From positions 1,543,682-1,607,681 of the forward strand of contig NC_060201.1 of the NCBI RefSeq assembly GCF_020623625.1: a stretch of DNA of 64,000 nt, written 5' to 3'. Below are positions 19,699 through 30,478 of the stretch, one piece after another. Made by a program: the position numbers and the translations under genes. How positions within the stretch are numbered: position 1 is the first letter of the stretch; the number at the start of each line of letters is the position of its first letter. Below the pieces are notes generated by a model. It was not told the DNA's origin. It saw only the letters and a program-made list of their open reading frames with translations, and did not search any database. The DNA is from Saccharomycodes ludwigii (lineage: Eukaryota; Ascomycota; Saccharomycetes; Saccharomycodales; Saccharomycodaceae).

Positions 19699-22365
19699 GG
19701 TGGTGGTAGTGATGATTACTATTTGGGTGAATTTGAAGAACCACTTTATACGGGTCCAAAACTTTCCAGTTTGGACTATTACAAGGATAATAATGATGAA
19801 CCGTTAACACTAAGCACATCCCTTCCGCTCGTTTTAAACGAAGCTAAAAAAAAGAAAATTTTAAGAAAAGAAATGAAAAAACAAAAAAAGGAAGAATTGA
19901 TCAAGAGAAGAAAAAAGTTAAAGGCAATTGTGAAAGAGAAAAGAGAAAGAGTTAACATTCCTGACTTCAGAAATCAAAGTTCCATAAATGATGAAGCTTA
20001 TGATGAAGTTTTTTATCAAAAATTATTTGATGATCACCCTGCAACCACCATAGATATTAAAACAAACTGCATGCAAAATCGCACAAATATTCCTTCCATT
20101 CAAAATAATAATGGTGTTCCCTCGTCTGTAGCAGGAATAGCAACTGTATTATCAAGAAAAGATGATGTTATTCGCTTGGATGATACACCCGCTTCTGCCT
20201 TGGTCAATCGTAGAGACAGTACTACTTTACTTTCTAATCTAGTTCGCCGCAATAGTAGAGTTCTTCCCTCACACTATCATGGAAATAATGTTTTGCTAGA
20301 TAATATGAATAATTATTCTTCCGATGAATATGAGGACTTATTACTTGAAGTAGCTTTGCTACCTAGCGACAATGAATCAGATGATGAACATGATGGGAAT
20401 TGTGAAAATGATCATGGATATAATAATTGCAACAAGAATATAAGTTGTACTAGAAATGCTAAGGGTCAATATATCCCTAATTCCAGGACAAATTCTGAAT
20501 TGAAAAATACCACTACAAGCAATTCTACCTCTAAATCTATTGATGGTACAATTTCCGGAGATTTAAATGTAACGAATCTTAAAGAAACTACAGATACTGC
20601 CGCCAATAGCAAAAATAACGGTTTGGATACGGTTAATGACATTATAGACTCCAATACAAACAATAACTATGGGAGTACTGGTAATGATAAAAAGAATAAA
20701 ACAGCTAAAGAGCAAAGTACCAGTTCTAATACCATTGGTGCTACAAATGGAAAAGCCTATGGTTCTGAGGACTATGATAGTGATGATGATGATGATGATG
20801 ATGATGAAGATCTAAGCCTATCGCATATTTTTATAGATATTGATGATTTAGACCCCGATGCGGCTTATTTTCAGGAGGATTGTTCCTCTGGTTCTTCATT
20901 ATCATCTTCCGATGATAATATAGGTAGTTCTATGGACACAAATAATAATTCTAAAGAGAAAATGGATAATGAGGTTATATATTATATTGATGAAGATTCT
21001 ACGGATGAAGATGATTCTTTACCACCTCAAAGTTCTAAGATTATTGGCACAAGGGCAAAAGAAGTGGTTAGTGCTAGTACTGTTGGATTAAAACCACCTA
21101 GGTTGGGCACCTGGAAAACTGATGATTCAAAACCATTCAGTATTATTGATGGGTTATCTACAAAATCATTATATCCTTCGGTCCAGCTGCAGCCATCACC
21201 AGCCAAGTCATCATTGATGAACACGCCGTATACGGATGGGAATAAATCGGACGTTACTGGCAATAATAGTGGTAATGATCATGTTATTAATGAAAAAGAT
21301 GATGGATCGACCATGAAATTAGATGATTTGTTAAATATGGATGAGGATTCTGATGAAGATGATATCGAAAACAAGATTGCCCTGAAGGTTCTATACAACT
21401 CACAAAATAAGCCTAATGTTCCATTGTCGGCATTTAGAAATAAAGGTGTTGATTATGATAATATGCTATTATTGAATGATGGTCTAGAGGATTCTTATGC
21501 AGGCAATTCTATAATTCAAAAGGTTCCGATCGGTTACGTTGGTAGTAAAAAAACAAGAAAAAAATTGGATAAATTGAAGGAAATTCAAAAGAGGAAAAGA
21601 TTGAAATTGAAGAAATTGAAGAAAAAACAAAGAATATGGAGGCTACAAAGAGAGAAGGAGAGGCTACAAAGAGAAGATGAGTTGTTGTGTGAACTTGAAA
21701 ATAAAATAAGAGGACAACAGCAGGAAGGGGAAGGTAATGATGAAAACATAGGACAGAAGAATGAAAATACAGCTGACTCAGCTACTATTGGTACTGACTT
21801 AAGGGGTGAAGAGGGCATAGTTGAGGAAGGAGATAAAAAAAAAGATGATAGCAAAGATAACGAATTGCAAGATGGATATTATGAAGAAGACGATAATGAG
21901 TTAGATTTAGCAGAACTCCTGGGTGATAAAAATGGTTCGCCTGATTTGATTATTGAACTAGCGCCAGATACTATATTAATAGATGATAACACAGGAGATG
22001 TTATACTGACAGACAATTATTTGGATGAAGTTATTGGGAATCACATAATTGGTGGTAATAAGGACAGTATTGGTGGTATTGATAAAACAGGCGGTAATGG
22101 TGAAGAGGATAATGGTAATGATGAAGATTTATTAACTTCTCTTACTGCTCCTGTGTCACTAGATGACAATAATATTCATTCTTTAAGCGCATTAAAAAGA
22201 AGAAGACAAAGCATGGTTGAAGCGAATTCTGAAAATTTAAGATTTACTAAGGCTGGTTTGTTCAGTGAATCGGCTTTAGCTGATTTGGAAGATATTATCA
22301 TGGGTTCTAAAAATAATATAGATAGCGGTAACAATGACGAAGAGTTTCATGATTTGTTACAATAA
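18427..22365 (+). CDS. IFH1: Ribosomal protein gene co-activator Ifh1
   Basis: 1312 aa (S. cerevisiae Ifh1 about 1085). Ifh1 binds Fhl1 at ribosomal protein promoters and links TOR signalling to ribosome production. Diagnostic segments occur in the expected order: GRPRRFSLLYSSSSSSDIS (about 38-56), DENVDFVKLSLQRKKKALE (about 178-196), a very acidic block (190-470), LTLSTSLPLVLNEAKKKK, and the block from HIFIDIDDLDPDAAYF (about 800) to FSIIDGLSTKSLYPS (about 917), which covers the Fhl1-binding region. It continues with VPLSAFRNKGVDYD, a basic coiled segment (about 1040-1085) and the C-terminal RRRQSMVEANSENLRF plus GLFSESALADLE. An in-frame (GAT)n-(GGT)n microsatellite gives Asp8-Gly8 near residue 420. 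It is one gene where S. cerevisiae has IFH1 and CRF1. Confidence 0.96.
19662..19709 (+). repeat. (GAT)n-(GGT)n compound microsatellite in IFH1
   Basis: GAT repeats change abruptly to GGT repeats, in frame, encoding an Asp run followed by a Gly run. Confidence 0.9.
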
Positions 22366-22647
22366 TATTAAAAATGTGTTACTGTGTTTGGTTTTTTTTT
22401 TTTTTTCTTCCTAATAATTAAGTCATCTGTCATTTCCTGGTATTGCATGGTGTAGAACTTTTTCTTTTATAAACTTCATTATATGAACGAATTATTTATA
22501 TATATATATAAATTTATGTACATTAAGATTGTTTATTATGTTTTTTATTTCATTTATATAGATTAATTTTATGCGTTTTGTACTTTGCTCGGTTGGTTGG
22601 GCCATGGTATTAAGTACGAAGTGTCCGAACGAAGGTTGTTCACGGAC

Positions 22648-22681
<34 letters not shown>

Positions 22682-22873
22682 TCAACGTTTCTTTTTTTTG
22701 TTTTTTTTTTTTTTTCTTTTTTTTTTGTAAGGACCATTCTTTTAGGCAAACATTTTAAAAAAAAAAAATTTATCATTTTGTAAATACTATCAACAATTAC
22801 TCTAAGATTTAAAAAAAGAAAAAAAAAAAAAAAAAAAGAAAGAGATAGTGGAATATTCAATCATAAAAGTGTC
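22366..22873. other. Intergenic IFH1 / UTP13
   Basis: 508 bp with T tracts at about 22392-22406, an (AT)n run at 22497-22510, a (TTA)n run at 22650-22681, and A-rich DNA before UTP13. The 22570-22648 piece is more complex (open for 70 codons on the plus strand) but not gene-like. Confidence 0.5.
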
Positions 22874-25360
22874 ATGTCTGAATTAAAATCTGCATATTCA
22901 AATATCAATACCTTAAAACCATTTTACGCGCCAGGTGGTGGTATAGCATCTATATCATCTAATGGTGAATTTTTAGCTGCAAGTGTTTTAGACCAAGTTA
23001 ATATTTTGCAAATTGATATTAACCAAACTGATAGATCTATTAAATTATATGAAAGCATTGAAAATGAAGACGAACAAGAAATCACTTGTTTACAAGTTAC
23101 ACCTGATGGGTCAAAATTATGCTTTGTAAACCAAGCACAATTGATAACTATCTTTGATATTAAACAAAGTAAAATTGTGAAAAATTTTAAAGTTAGTTCA
23201 CCAAGCTATGTTATGGCCTGTGATGAACTGACTTCCAATATTTTAGCCATTGGTGGTACCGACGGTTCTATCACCATTTATGATCTAAACAACGGCTATA
23301 TCACACATTCTTTGAAAGGTCATGGAGGCACTATTTCTAGTTTAAAGATTTATGGAGAGTTAGATAGTGAACATTGGTTTTTACTTAGTGGTGATACTAA
23401 TGGTGTCATCAAAGTTTGGGATTTAATTAAAAGTAAGTGCCTGCATACTATGAACGAACATACCAGTGCAATTAGGGGTTTGGATATGACCGCAAATAAG
23501 GATTCTAACGGCATTAATACAACATCATGGAAATTAATCAGTGGTGGAAGAGATAATGTTATCAATCACTTTACCTTCACTAGGCGTAAATATAAGTTGG
23601 AATTGACGATTCCAGTCCATCAGCAAATTGAAGCATGCGGGTATTTGGCAAATCCTGAATATTGTTATGCTGCAGGTGGTGAAGCTATTTTCCAAATTTT
23701 CGATTCAAAAACAGGGAAAGTTGTTAAGAAAACAGTTAAACCTTTGGAAGAGTTATTTATTGTTGGTGTTTTACCAATAAATTCTAAAAAGGATTTTTAT
23801 TTGGTTTTATCTGATCAGTCCTTATTTAGGCTTGTTGATCTCGATGATGAGTATTTTATGACGAAAAATGAAGAGGATAATGAAATACTAATTGATTGGA
23901 AAATTGCAGGTAATCATGGTACGATTGCCGATATGAAATTGGTTGGCCCCAAATTAAATAAGTTGGCTTTGGCCACAAATTCTCCCACATTGAGAATCAT
24001 TCCAACACCGCCATTATCATCATCGGACAATGAATCTATCATTAAGTTAGATAACTTATATGAGGTGGAAATGTACGAGGGGCATTCTGACTTATTGAAC
24101 ACATTAGATTGTACAGAGGATGGACAATGGATTGCTACTGCATCAAAGGATAGTAGTGCTATATTATGGAAATATGATGAAGAGTACGAAATTTTCAAAC
24201 AATATGCTCGATTTGAAGGACATGCTGGTTCAGTTACTGCTATTGGGTTGCCCAATGCTGTGACTAGTGGTGCTGTTCCATCATTTTTAATTACTGCTTC
24301 TAATGACTTAACAATCAAAAAATGGAAGATCCCCCTAAGTAAAGAAGATGAAATAATTGTTATTAAGAATAGTGAATATACAAGAAAAGCACATGATAAA
24401 GACATTAATGCATTAGACATATCACCCAATGATTCGATATTTGCGACTGCGTCCTATGACAAGACGTGTAAAATTTGGAATATAGATGATGGCGAATTAG
24501 TTGCCAGCCTAAGTAACCACAAGAGAGGGTTATGGGATGTTAAATTTTGTCAATACGATAAGATTCTGGCCACGTGCTCGGGTGACAAAACTATCAAATT
24601 ATGGTCTCTAGATAATTACACTGTAATGAAAACATTGGAAGGACATACTAATGCGGTCCAAAGATGTGAATTTATTAATAAAAACAAGCAAGTAGTTAGC
24701 AGTGGTGCTGATGGTTTGGTTAAGATTTGGGATTTAGCCGAGGGTGAGTGTTTGAAAACTTTGGATGGACATTCAAATAGAATATGGTCTTTGTGTGTTA
24801 AAAATGACGGTGAGGAGATAATTAGTGCTGATGCGGATGGTGTTTTTCAATTTTGGAAGGATAATAGTATAGAAGAAGAGTTGCGTAACTTGGAGGAAGA
24901 AAAATTGAAAATTGAACAAGAACAATCATTAACTAACTATTTAAGGACTGGAGATTGGGTTAATGCATTTTTGTTGGCTATGAGGTTAGATCATCCAATG
25001 AGATTGTATAATGTGTTGAATCAATGTTTAATCTCTGCAAATGACAGTGACGATGAGTACATTTTTAATAAGGATGTAGATGCTGTTATTAGTACATTGG
25101 ATAAGGATCAATTGATTACTTTGATGAAAAGATGTAGGGATTGGAACACTAATGCAAGAACACATTTAGTGGCCACTAAAGTGATTAAATGTATTATTAA
25201 GACCCATAACATTAACAAACTAAGTGAACTTCCAAATATGATGAAGTTAATTAATTCTATAATACCATATACTCAAAGACATTACACAAGAATGGATAAT
25301 TTAGTGGAGCAAAGTTATATTTTGGATTATGCATTGATTGAAATGGATAGATTGTTATAA
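22874..25360 (+). CDS. UTP13: U3 snoRNP / SSU processome WD40 protein Utp13
   Basis: 828 aa (S. cerevisiae Utp13 about 817). Utp13 belongs to the UtpB subcomplex of the SSU processome, needed for early cleavages of 35S pre-rRNA in the nucleolus. Two WD40 propellers fill residues 1-670; clear repeats include GGTDGSITIYDLNNGYITHS, SGDTNGVIKVWDL, ATASYDKTCKIWN, ATCSGDKTIKLWSL and SSGADGLVKIWDL. The C-terminal Utp13 domain (about 690-828) is alpha-helical (LRTGDWVNAFLLAMRLDHPM, MMKLINSIIPYTQRHYTRMD). Position matches YLR222C next to IFH1 and RSA3. Confidence 0.96.
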   Translation: MSELKSAYSNINTLKPFYAPGGGIASISSNGEFLAASVLDQVNILQIDINQTDRSIKLYESIENEDEQEITCLQVTPDGSKLCFVNQAQLITIFDIKQSKIVKNFKVSSPSYVMACDELTSNILAIGGTDGSITIYDLNNGYITHSLKGHGGTISSLKIYGELDSEHWFLLSGDTNGVIKVWDLIKSKCLHTMNEHTSAIRGLDMTANKDSNGINTTSWKLISGGRDNVINHFTFTRRKYKLELTIPVHQQIEACGYLANPEYCYAAGGEAIFQIFDSKTGKVVKKTVKPLEELFIVGVLPINSKKDFYLVLSDQSLFRLVDLDDEYFMTKNEEDNEILIDWKIAGNHGTIADMKLVGPKLNKLALATNSPTLRIIPTPPLSSSDNESIIKLDNLYEVEMYEGHSDLLNTLDCTEDGQWIATASKDSSAILWKYDEEYEIFKQYARFEGHAGSVTAIGLPNAVTSGAVPSFLITASNDLTIKKWKIPLSKEDEIIVIKNSEYTRKAHDKDINALDISPNDSIFATASYDKTCKIWNIDDGELVASLSNHKRGLWDVKFCQYDKILATCSGDKTIKLWSLDNYTVMKTLEGHTNAVQRCEFINKNKQVVSSGADGLVKIWDLAEGECLKTLDGHSNRIWSLCVKNDGEEIISADADGVFQFWKDNSIEEELRNLEEEKLKIEQEQSLTNYLRTGDWVNAFLLAMRLDHPMRLYNVLNQCLISANDSDDEYIFNKDVDAVISTLDKDQLITLMKRCRDWNTNARTHLVATKVIKCIIKTHNINKLSELPNMMKLINSIIPYTQRHYTRMDNLVEQSYILDYALIEMDRLL

Positions 25361-26243
25361 TAGTGGATTATAGCCGGCTGAATAGTTATGCTATGTATAA
25401 ATGAATAGAATATTGTTTTTGTTATAATATTACTAATAAGTAACAACAAGAAGAAAAATATTTTTCTTGTTTATGTAAAGATTATAAGTTTTAGAGGACA
25501 TTTCTCGAGAAATATCGAATGACCACCGTTCCAATAACAATACTATGCTGTTATATATATACATATTTACAGTTTTATTATTAATTGTTTCATAGATCAT
25601 GGCCATTTTGTATTATTAGCTTCTAACGTTGGAATATACTATAGTGTGTTGTAGTACATTAATCAAATTCACAATTAAGATAAGAAAGATATTTTGCAGC
25701 TTTGTAAAAGTATATGTTTGTGATATTTTAAAGAAAATATTGAGACTGAAGAGCAGTTGATACACAGGGATTTACTTTATACAACAATAAAAGCAATTTA
25801 TAAGGAGATTACTGACAGTTTTTTTATTTGTTATATGTAGAGGAATAAATTTGAATATAAGTTGTTGATCGTCATTAGCATATTTTAATTTATTTTATTT
25901 TAGGTAAAGGAAAATTCTTAATTTTTGTCGTTTCTTTTTTCTTGCATTATGTCGATTTTCAGTTTTTTTTTTTTTTTTTTTTGTTTTTTTTTTTGTAAGA
26001 AAAAATATATATATATATATATATATAAATATTTTTCTTTGATTTTTAACAATGTTATATATCATTGTACAGTCTAACAAGCTTGAGAAACTTTTACTTT
26101 GATTTCAATTATATATAACTTTGTTTTGTTTATTTATTTTTTTTTTTTTCTTCTTAATTGGAAATAATGGGAAAGAGTAGAAAGAAAAACAGAAGGTGGT
26201 TTTTAACAATATTCATAGAGGCAATCGTTTTTAAATACACAAA
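25361..26243. other. Intergenic UTP13 / RSA3, unusually free of homopolymers
   Basis: 883 bp. Roughly 25370-25830 lacks the poly(A/T) tracts found in nearly every other gap and has a 14-bp palindrome ATTTCTCGAGAAAT at 25500-25513. No frame, tRNA boxes or snoRNA boxes were found. T-rich and (TA)n sequence returns after 25960. Confidence 0.5.
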
Positions 26244-26846
26244 ATGAACACTCAAGAACTTCAATATGATAAATTGACCATAAAAAATAACAATAATAAA
26301 AAAAATAATCGTAACAGAAAAAAGAAGAAAAGAAGAACAGCAGCTGTAAGCAGTAGTAGTGAAAGTGACAGTAGTGAAAGTGATAGTAGTAACGAAAATG
26401 AAAATGGAAATGCTATAGTCAGTAAAGGTGAAGAAGATGTACAATTAACGGATAATGAGGATGAACAACAAGCAATAATACCTTTATCAAATAAACAAGA
26501 GTCATTATACAATGAAGGATTAACTTTGGAAACTAAGAAAAAATTAATTAGTGTAAATTTAAACAATATTAATATAAATAAAAATGGTATTAATGGTAAT
26601 CGTATTGGTAACTCAACTGTTACTGAGGAAGATTTAAATAAAATATCAGAAGATTTGGATACTTTGGATGAAAAAACAATAAAGAATAAATACCTAGGCA
26701 TGATATTCGAAAATTATGGTGATGACATTAATAAATTAAAAGATGTGCCTGATTTTACGAATAGATCTTTGGTTATATTAGCAAATACGTTAAAAGAAGG
26801 TGTCAAAATGTTTGATAAAGATAATTTAAGTACCATATTAGAATAA
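26244..26846 (+). CDS. RSA3: Ribosome assembly factor Rsa3
   Basis: 200 aa (S. cerevisiae Rsa3 about 220). Rsa3 is a nucleolar protein found in early pre-60S particles, associated with Dbp6. The N-terminus is basic then Ser-rich (NRKKKKRRTAAVSSSSES, residues 22-39), closely resembling the KNRRRKKRRTADVSSS of Rsa3. The C-terminal signature is clear: KNKYLGMIFENYGDDINKL then PDFTNRSLVILANTLKEGVKMFD (about 147-192). It lies between UTP13 and CCC1 as in YLR220-YLR222. Confidence 0.93.
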   Translation: MNTQELQYDKLTIKNNNNKKNNRNRKKKKRRTAAVSSSSESDSSESDSSNENENGNAIVSKGEEDVQLTDNEDEQQAIIPLSNKQESLYNEGLTLETKKKLISVNLNNININKNGINGNRIGNSTVTEEDLNKISEDLDTLDEKTIKNKYLGMIFENYGDDINKLKDVPDFTNRSLVILANTLKEGVKMFDKDNLSTILE

Positions 26847-27039
26847 AAAAAAAAAGAAAAAGGGGGAAAACAATATACGTCTTGTGATTAAGTAGATTTT
26901 TTCCTTTTAATTTATTTTTACTCAAGAAATCGAAAACTTGTATAATAATAAATGACAATAATAGATATATAGATGTATATATAATTATAAGTATTGTGCC
27001 CTTCTTTTTTTTTTTTTTTTTTTTTTTTTCTTTTCTTCC

Positions 27040-27975
27040 TTAGTTCTTTTCCTCAATTAATTTGACAAAAAACCAAGCTGCACCAGCAGCTATACCACCT
27101 ACGGAAACCATCTGAAAACCTTCATATATTCTTCTATTTAATGTACACATATCACTCATTGTTAATTGAGCCTTAATATATCCAAACCAAAATAAAGTAA
27201 AGGTCATTACAATCACACTATAGATCAAACCCCTTACAACATTATTTACAAAAAAATAAGGAATTAAGGGAATAAACCCACCGAAAAAATAACCTGCACC
27301 AATAGTTAAACAACTAGTTAGAGCTCTATTTTCAGCAGGTTCATCTAGTCCCCTGCCATATTTAATTATAAAGTCTACCATTAACTCTGGGTTTTTTTGT
27401 AAATCCTTTATAAAATTGAGAATTGTATCTTCCGAAAAATCAGGGTTGATTTCTAGTAGTATATCTTCTACATCATGGTTGACTTCGTTACTAGTACCAT
27501 CATAAAATTTTCTTTTCTCTAAATTAACTTCATTATGGTAATAATCTGCTTCACTTTTTGCACCTAAATAACCACCTAGACCCATAGATATTGTGCCACT
27601 GATTAATTCAGCAAAACCACCTGTTATGACTAATTTAGAATCACCTAAAGAGCTTAAACCTGCGGTCAAAGCAAATGGAACAGTTAACCCGTCACTCAAC
27701 CCTATAATTAGATCGCTCATTATTCTTGGATCCATTTTACCGAATAATAAATTTATAAAGCCCCGATCTTGGTCATAATGAGTGTGATTTTGTAGCATGG
27801 GCATATCTTCTGAGGTAGTATCATATTCTTGGATGGTACCACTGCTATTAATATCCATAGTAGAAGAAGTGTTAGCTCCTAGTAATGGGGAATTCTCGGT
27901 TGTAGTTGTTGTATTTGGGTTGGACAGGGATGGTAGAAACCTAGAAATTACGTGTTTTAAACTGACCAATGACAT
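27040..27975 (-). CDS. CCC1: Vacuolar iron/manganese transporter Ccc1
   Basis: 311 aa (S. cerevisiae Ccc1 about 322). Ccc1/VIT family proteins move cytosolic Fe2+ and Mn2+ into the vacuole. A disordered, Thr-rich N-terminus (1-75) precedes the signature DPRIMSDLIIGLSDGLTVPFALTAGLSSLG (split here at about 82-111). Next come the second helix (GGFAELISGTISMGLGGYLG), the cytosolic metal-binding region rich in Glu and Asp (about 140-200), and three C-terminal membrane segments (ALTSCLTIGAGYFFGGF, IPYFFVNNVVRGLIYSVIVM, MVSVGGIAAGAAWFFV). It is convergent with RSA3. Yap5-type sites were not obvious upstream; a GC-rich patch at 28371-28470 could carry regulation. Confidence 0.93.
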   Translation of the reverse strand: MSLVSLKHVISRFLPSLSNPNTTTTTENSPLLGANTSSTMDINSSGTIQEYDTTSEDMPMLQNHTHYDQDRGFINLLFGKMDPRIMSDLIIGLSDGLTVPFALTAGLSSLGDSKLVITGGFAELISGTISMGLGGYLGAKSEADYYHNEVNLEKRKFYDGTSNEVNHDVEDILLEINPDFSEDTILNFIKDLQKNPELMVDFIIKYGRGLDEPAENRALTSCLTIGAGYFFGGFIPLIPYFFVNNVVRGLIYSVIVMTFTLFWFGYIKAQLTMSDMCTLNRRIYEGFQMVSVGGIAAGAAWFFVKLIEEKN

Positions 27976-28764
27976 ATTATATGAGAGGATTAAATTTTTT
28001 TAATATATAAAATGGAATAAATAAAATGAATAAATTGAAACAAAAAAGAAAAAGAAAACAATCAAAACAAAAAAAGGAAATGTACCTGTATATCTTTTTC
28101 TTTTTTTTTTTTTTTTGTAAATATTTGGTTGCTATTTGTATTTTATTTTTGTTTTATTTGTTTTGTTTTGATTGTATATAATTCGTTAAGTGGGTTTCTG
28201 TTAAATTGAATTTTAAAATTAGTTATTAATAATAATAACAATAATATTATTATTTTTTCCTTTTGAGTAAAACAACAAAAAAAAGAAAAAAAAAGGAAAA
28301 AAGTACTAAAATTTTAAGTTGTCTCAAACAACAAAAACAAATTTTTTTTTTTATTTTATTTTTACGCACGCACCCCCCCCCGCTGACCACATGGGTACAC
28401 CCGTGCATCTTATTCGGACAGAAAGATATCTCCCTCGCGTGTTTGCTATTCTCGGTCTTCGGTATTTAACTGTAATTAATTATTTACTTCAAGTTTAAGA
28501 AATTTAATATATAATAAATTAACAACCAAATTACGAAAAAGAAATTTACACTTTTTAAAAATAAACAATCTAAAAGAAAAAAAGTTTTGCCATATTTCAA
28601 TTATTTTCAAACATTATAAAATAAATACAATAACAAACGAAATAATAAACAGAAGAAAAAAAACATTAAAAATCTTATATATCACATTACACTAAAACCA
28701 AAAAAATAAAGAAAAAAAAAAAAATATATATATATATATACATATATACTTTTAGTAATAAAAC
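27976..28764. other. CCC1 promoter / H2B 3' region
   Basis: 789 bp. Most is AT-rich, with an (TA)n run at 28726-28746 next to the H2B stop. A distinctly GC-rich island occurs at about 28371-28470, with nine C in a row (28373-28381) and a Rap1-like site. Confidence 0.55.
28397..28409 (+). promoter_or_regulatory. Rap1-like site
   Basis: ACACCCGTGCATC fits ACACCCRYACAYM except for one base (G for A at position 9). It lies in the GC-rich island, about 420 bp upstream of CCC1. Binding is inferred only. Confidence 0.35.
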
Positions 28765-29151
28765 CTAAGATTGAGTAGAAGAAGAATATTTTGTAACGGA
28801 TCTAGTACCTTCAGAAACAGCATGTTTAGCTAATTCACCAGGTAAAATTAATCTTACGGCAGTTTGGATTTCTCTAGCAGATATAGTAGATTTCTTGTTA
28901 TAAGCGGCCAATTTGGAAGCTTCAGTAGCAATTCTTTCAAAAATATCGTTAACAAAAGAGTTTAAAATACTCATAGACTTTTGGGAAATACCAGTGTCTG
29001 GATGTGTTTGTTTCAAAACCTTGTAGATATATGAAGAGTATGTTTCCTTTCTAGCCTTATTTCTCTTTTTAGTTGGTTCAGAAGTAGAGGCGGTCTTCTT
29101 GGCTGGTGCCTTAGAGGCTGGTTTTTTAGAGGCAGCGGAAACAGTGGACAT
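28765..29151 (-). CDS. HTB1: Histone H2B
   Basis: 128 aa. Core nucleosome histone. A Lys/Ala/Ser-rich tail (1-38) is followed by the H2B fold: [62 protein letters not shown] and the invariant [16 protein letters not shown], which includes the ubiquitinated Lys of the H2B C-terminal helix. The gene is divergent from H2A across a 931-bp shared promoter, as HTB1-HTA1 (YDR224C-YDR225W). Codon use is strongly biased (AGA, GGT, TTG), as expected for a highly expressed gene. Confidence 0.98.
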   Translation of the reverse strand: MSTVSAASKKPASKAPAKKTASTSEPTKKRNKARKETYSSYIYKVLKQTHPDTGISQKSMSILNSFVNDIFERIATEASKLAAYNKKSTISAREIQTAVRLILPGELAKHAVSEGTRSVTKYSSSTQS

Positions 29152-29474
29152 GGTTTATTATTTATCGTTGTTATTAGTAGTATAACAATATTTTGGTATT
29201 TAAACTCCTTTTTCTTTTCTTTTTTTTTTTTTTTTTTATTTCTTTTTCCCTCCTTTTCTTTTCGTTGTAAACTTTTACTCTTTATATATATATATATAAT
29301 CTTTTTTTTTTTTTTTTTTTTTTTAAAAATCCTCTCAATTATCATCCTTATTTAAGAAATAAAAAAAAAAGACGAGTGGGTAATAACAAAAAGTTTAGAT
29401 ATTAATAAAACAGAATGAAAAGTAATTTATTACTTTCTTCTTCTATCTTGTTTAGGGCGTATGTACCAGAACGG

Positions 29475-29484
29475 TCTGAAACAT
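29475..29484 (+). promoter_or_regulatory. Second, degenerate copy of the histone UAS core
   Basis: TCTGAAACAT is shared exactly with the UAS at 29715-29730; the flanking TTCGC half is not conserved. Confidence 0.35.
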
Positions 29485-29549
29485 ACCATAGTATTAACAT
29501 AATCAGTATGAAATATACGCATGTAATTCTAAGTATGCACACCAGTAAA

Positions 29550-29555
29550 ACGCGT
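29550..29555. promoter_or_regulatory. MCB element (ACGCGT)
   Basis: Perfect MluI cell-cycle box, bound by MBF at G1/S in yeasts. It is one of two in this promoter and suits S-phase histone expression. Confidence 0.5.
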
Positions 29556-29621
29556 ACGGGTGGCGCGGTACAGAAAAAGAAAGAGAAAAAAATAAAATAA
29601 AATAAAATAAAATAAAATATG

Positions 29622-29627
29622 ACGCGT
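29622..29627. promoter_or_regulatory. MCB element (ACGCGT), second copy
   Basis: Perfect ACGCGT, 67 bp after the first. Confidence 0.5.
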
Positions 29628-29714
29628 GATGCCTTTTTTTTTTTTGGGTCAAATTTATGCTTTGCCCACTGCCAAAAATTGCATTAAAAAAAAAAAGAGT
29701 GGAAATCGTGTGGT

Positions 29715-29730
29715 GTTCTGAAACATTCGC
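29715..29730 (+). promoter_or_regulatory. Spt10-type histone UAS
   Basis: GTTCTGAAACATTCGC fits the recalled yeast histone UAS (G/A)TTCC-N6-TTCNC with one mismatch (T for C in the first half). Spt10 binds paired copies of such sites in S. cerevisiae. Confidence 0.55.
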
Positions 29731-30082
29731 TAGTAAATGTTTTGAAAGTGCAAATTTTTCAGAACAACAATAATTTCTGACATTTTCTTTATTTCCCTGT
29801 GTTTAAAACACTCAATATTACAAATAATAATTGTAAAACAAACCAAACTACCATTCTCTAGCCTATATAAATAATAACATTCTTTCTTTCTTTGTCCTTT
29901 TTTTACTTTTCATTTTCCATTTTTCTTTTCTTTCTGGATTTCTGCATATATACCCCTTCTACTATCACCATCCCTCTATTTATCAGTTATCATTTTTCAG
30001 TACTCTCCCTGAAAACTAATCAACCAAAAAAAAAACAAAAAACAAACAACAAAAACAAATCAAATATATATATATACATAAA

Positions 30083-30478
30083 ATGTCAGGCGGTAAAGGT
30101 GGTAAAGCAGGTTCTACAGCTAAGGCTTCTCAATCTAGATCAGCTAGAGCTGGTTTAACTTTCCCAGTTGGTAGAATCCATAGATTATTAAGAAAAGGTA
30201 ATTATGCTCAAAGAATTGGTTCTGGTGCTCCAGTCTACTTGACATCAGTCTTAGAGTATTTGACCGCCGAAATTTTAGAATTAGCTGGTAACGCTGCTAG
30301 AGATAACAAAAAAACAAGAATTATTCCAAGACATTTGCAATTGGCTATTAGAAATGATGACGAGTTGAACAAATTGTTAGGTAATGTCACTATTGCTCAA
30401 GGTGGTGTTTTACCAAATATTCATCAAAACTTGTTACCAAAGAAATCCAAGTCTTCTAAAGCTTCTCAAGAATTATAA
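30083..30478 (+). CDS. HTA1: Histone H2A
   Basis: 131 aa. Core histone of the H2A type that also does the H2A.X job: it ends SSKASQEL, so the C-terminal SQE(L) phosphorylation site used in DNA-damage signalling is present. The fold is complete ([59 protein letters not shown]). A short basic N-terminal tail starts [10 protein letters not shown]. It is divergent from H2B. The start follows a TATATATACATAAA leader and fits all known H2A starts. Confidence 0.98.
   Translation: MSGGKGGKAGSTAKASQSRSARAGLTFPVGRIHRLLRKGNYAQRIGSGAPVYLTSVLEYLTAEILELAGNAARDNKKTRIIPRHLQLAIRNDDELNKLLGNVTIAQGGVLPNIHQNLLPKKSKSSKASQEL

Larger units (their letters stand above)
29152..30082. promoter_or_regulatory. Bidirectional H2B/H2A promoter
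   Basis: 931 bp shared by the two histone genes. It contains two ACGCGT boxes, an Spt10-type UAS and a related second half copy (listed separately), a TATATAA box at about 29864 before H2A, T/A tracts and an (AAAAT)n run at 29590-29618. No other gene was seen. Confidence 0.7.
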
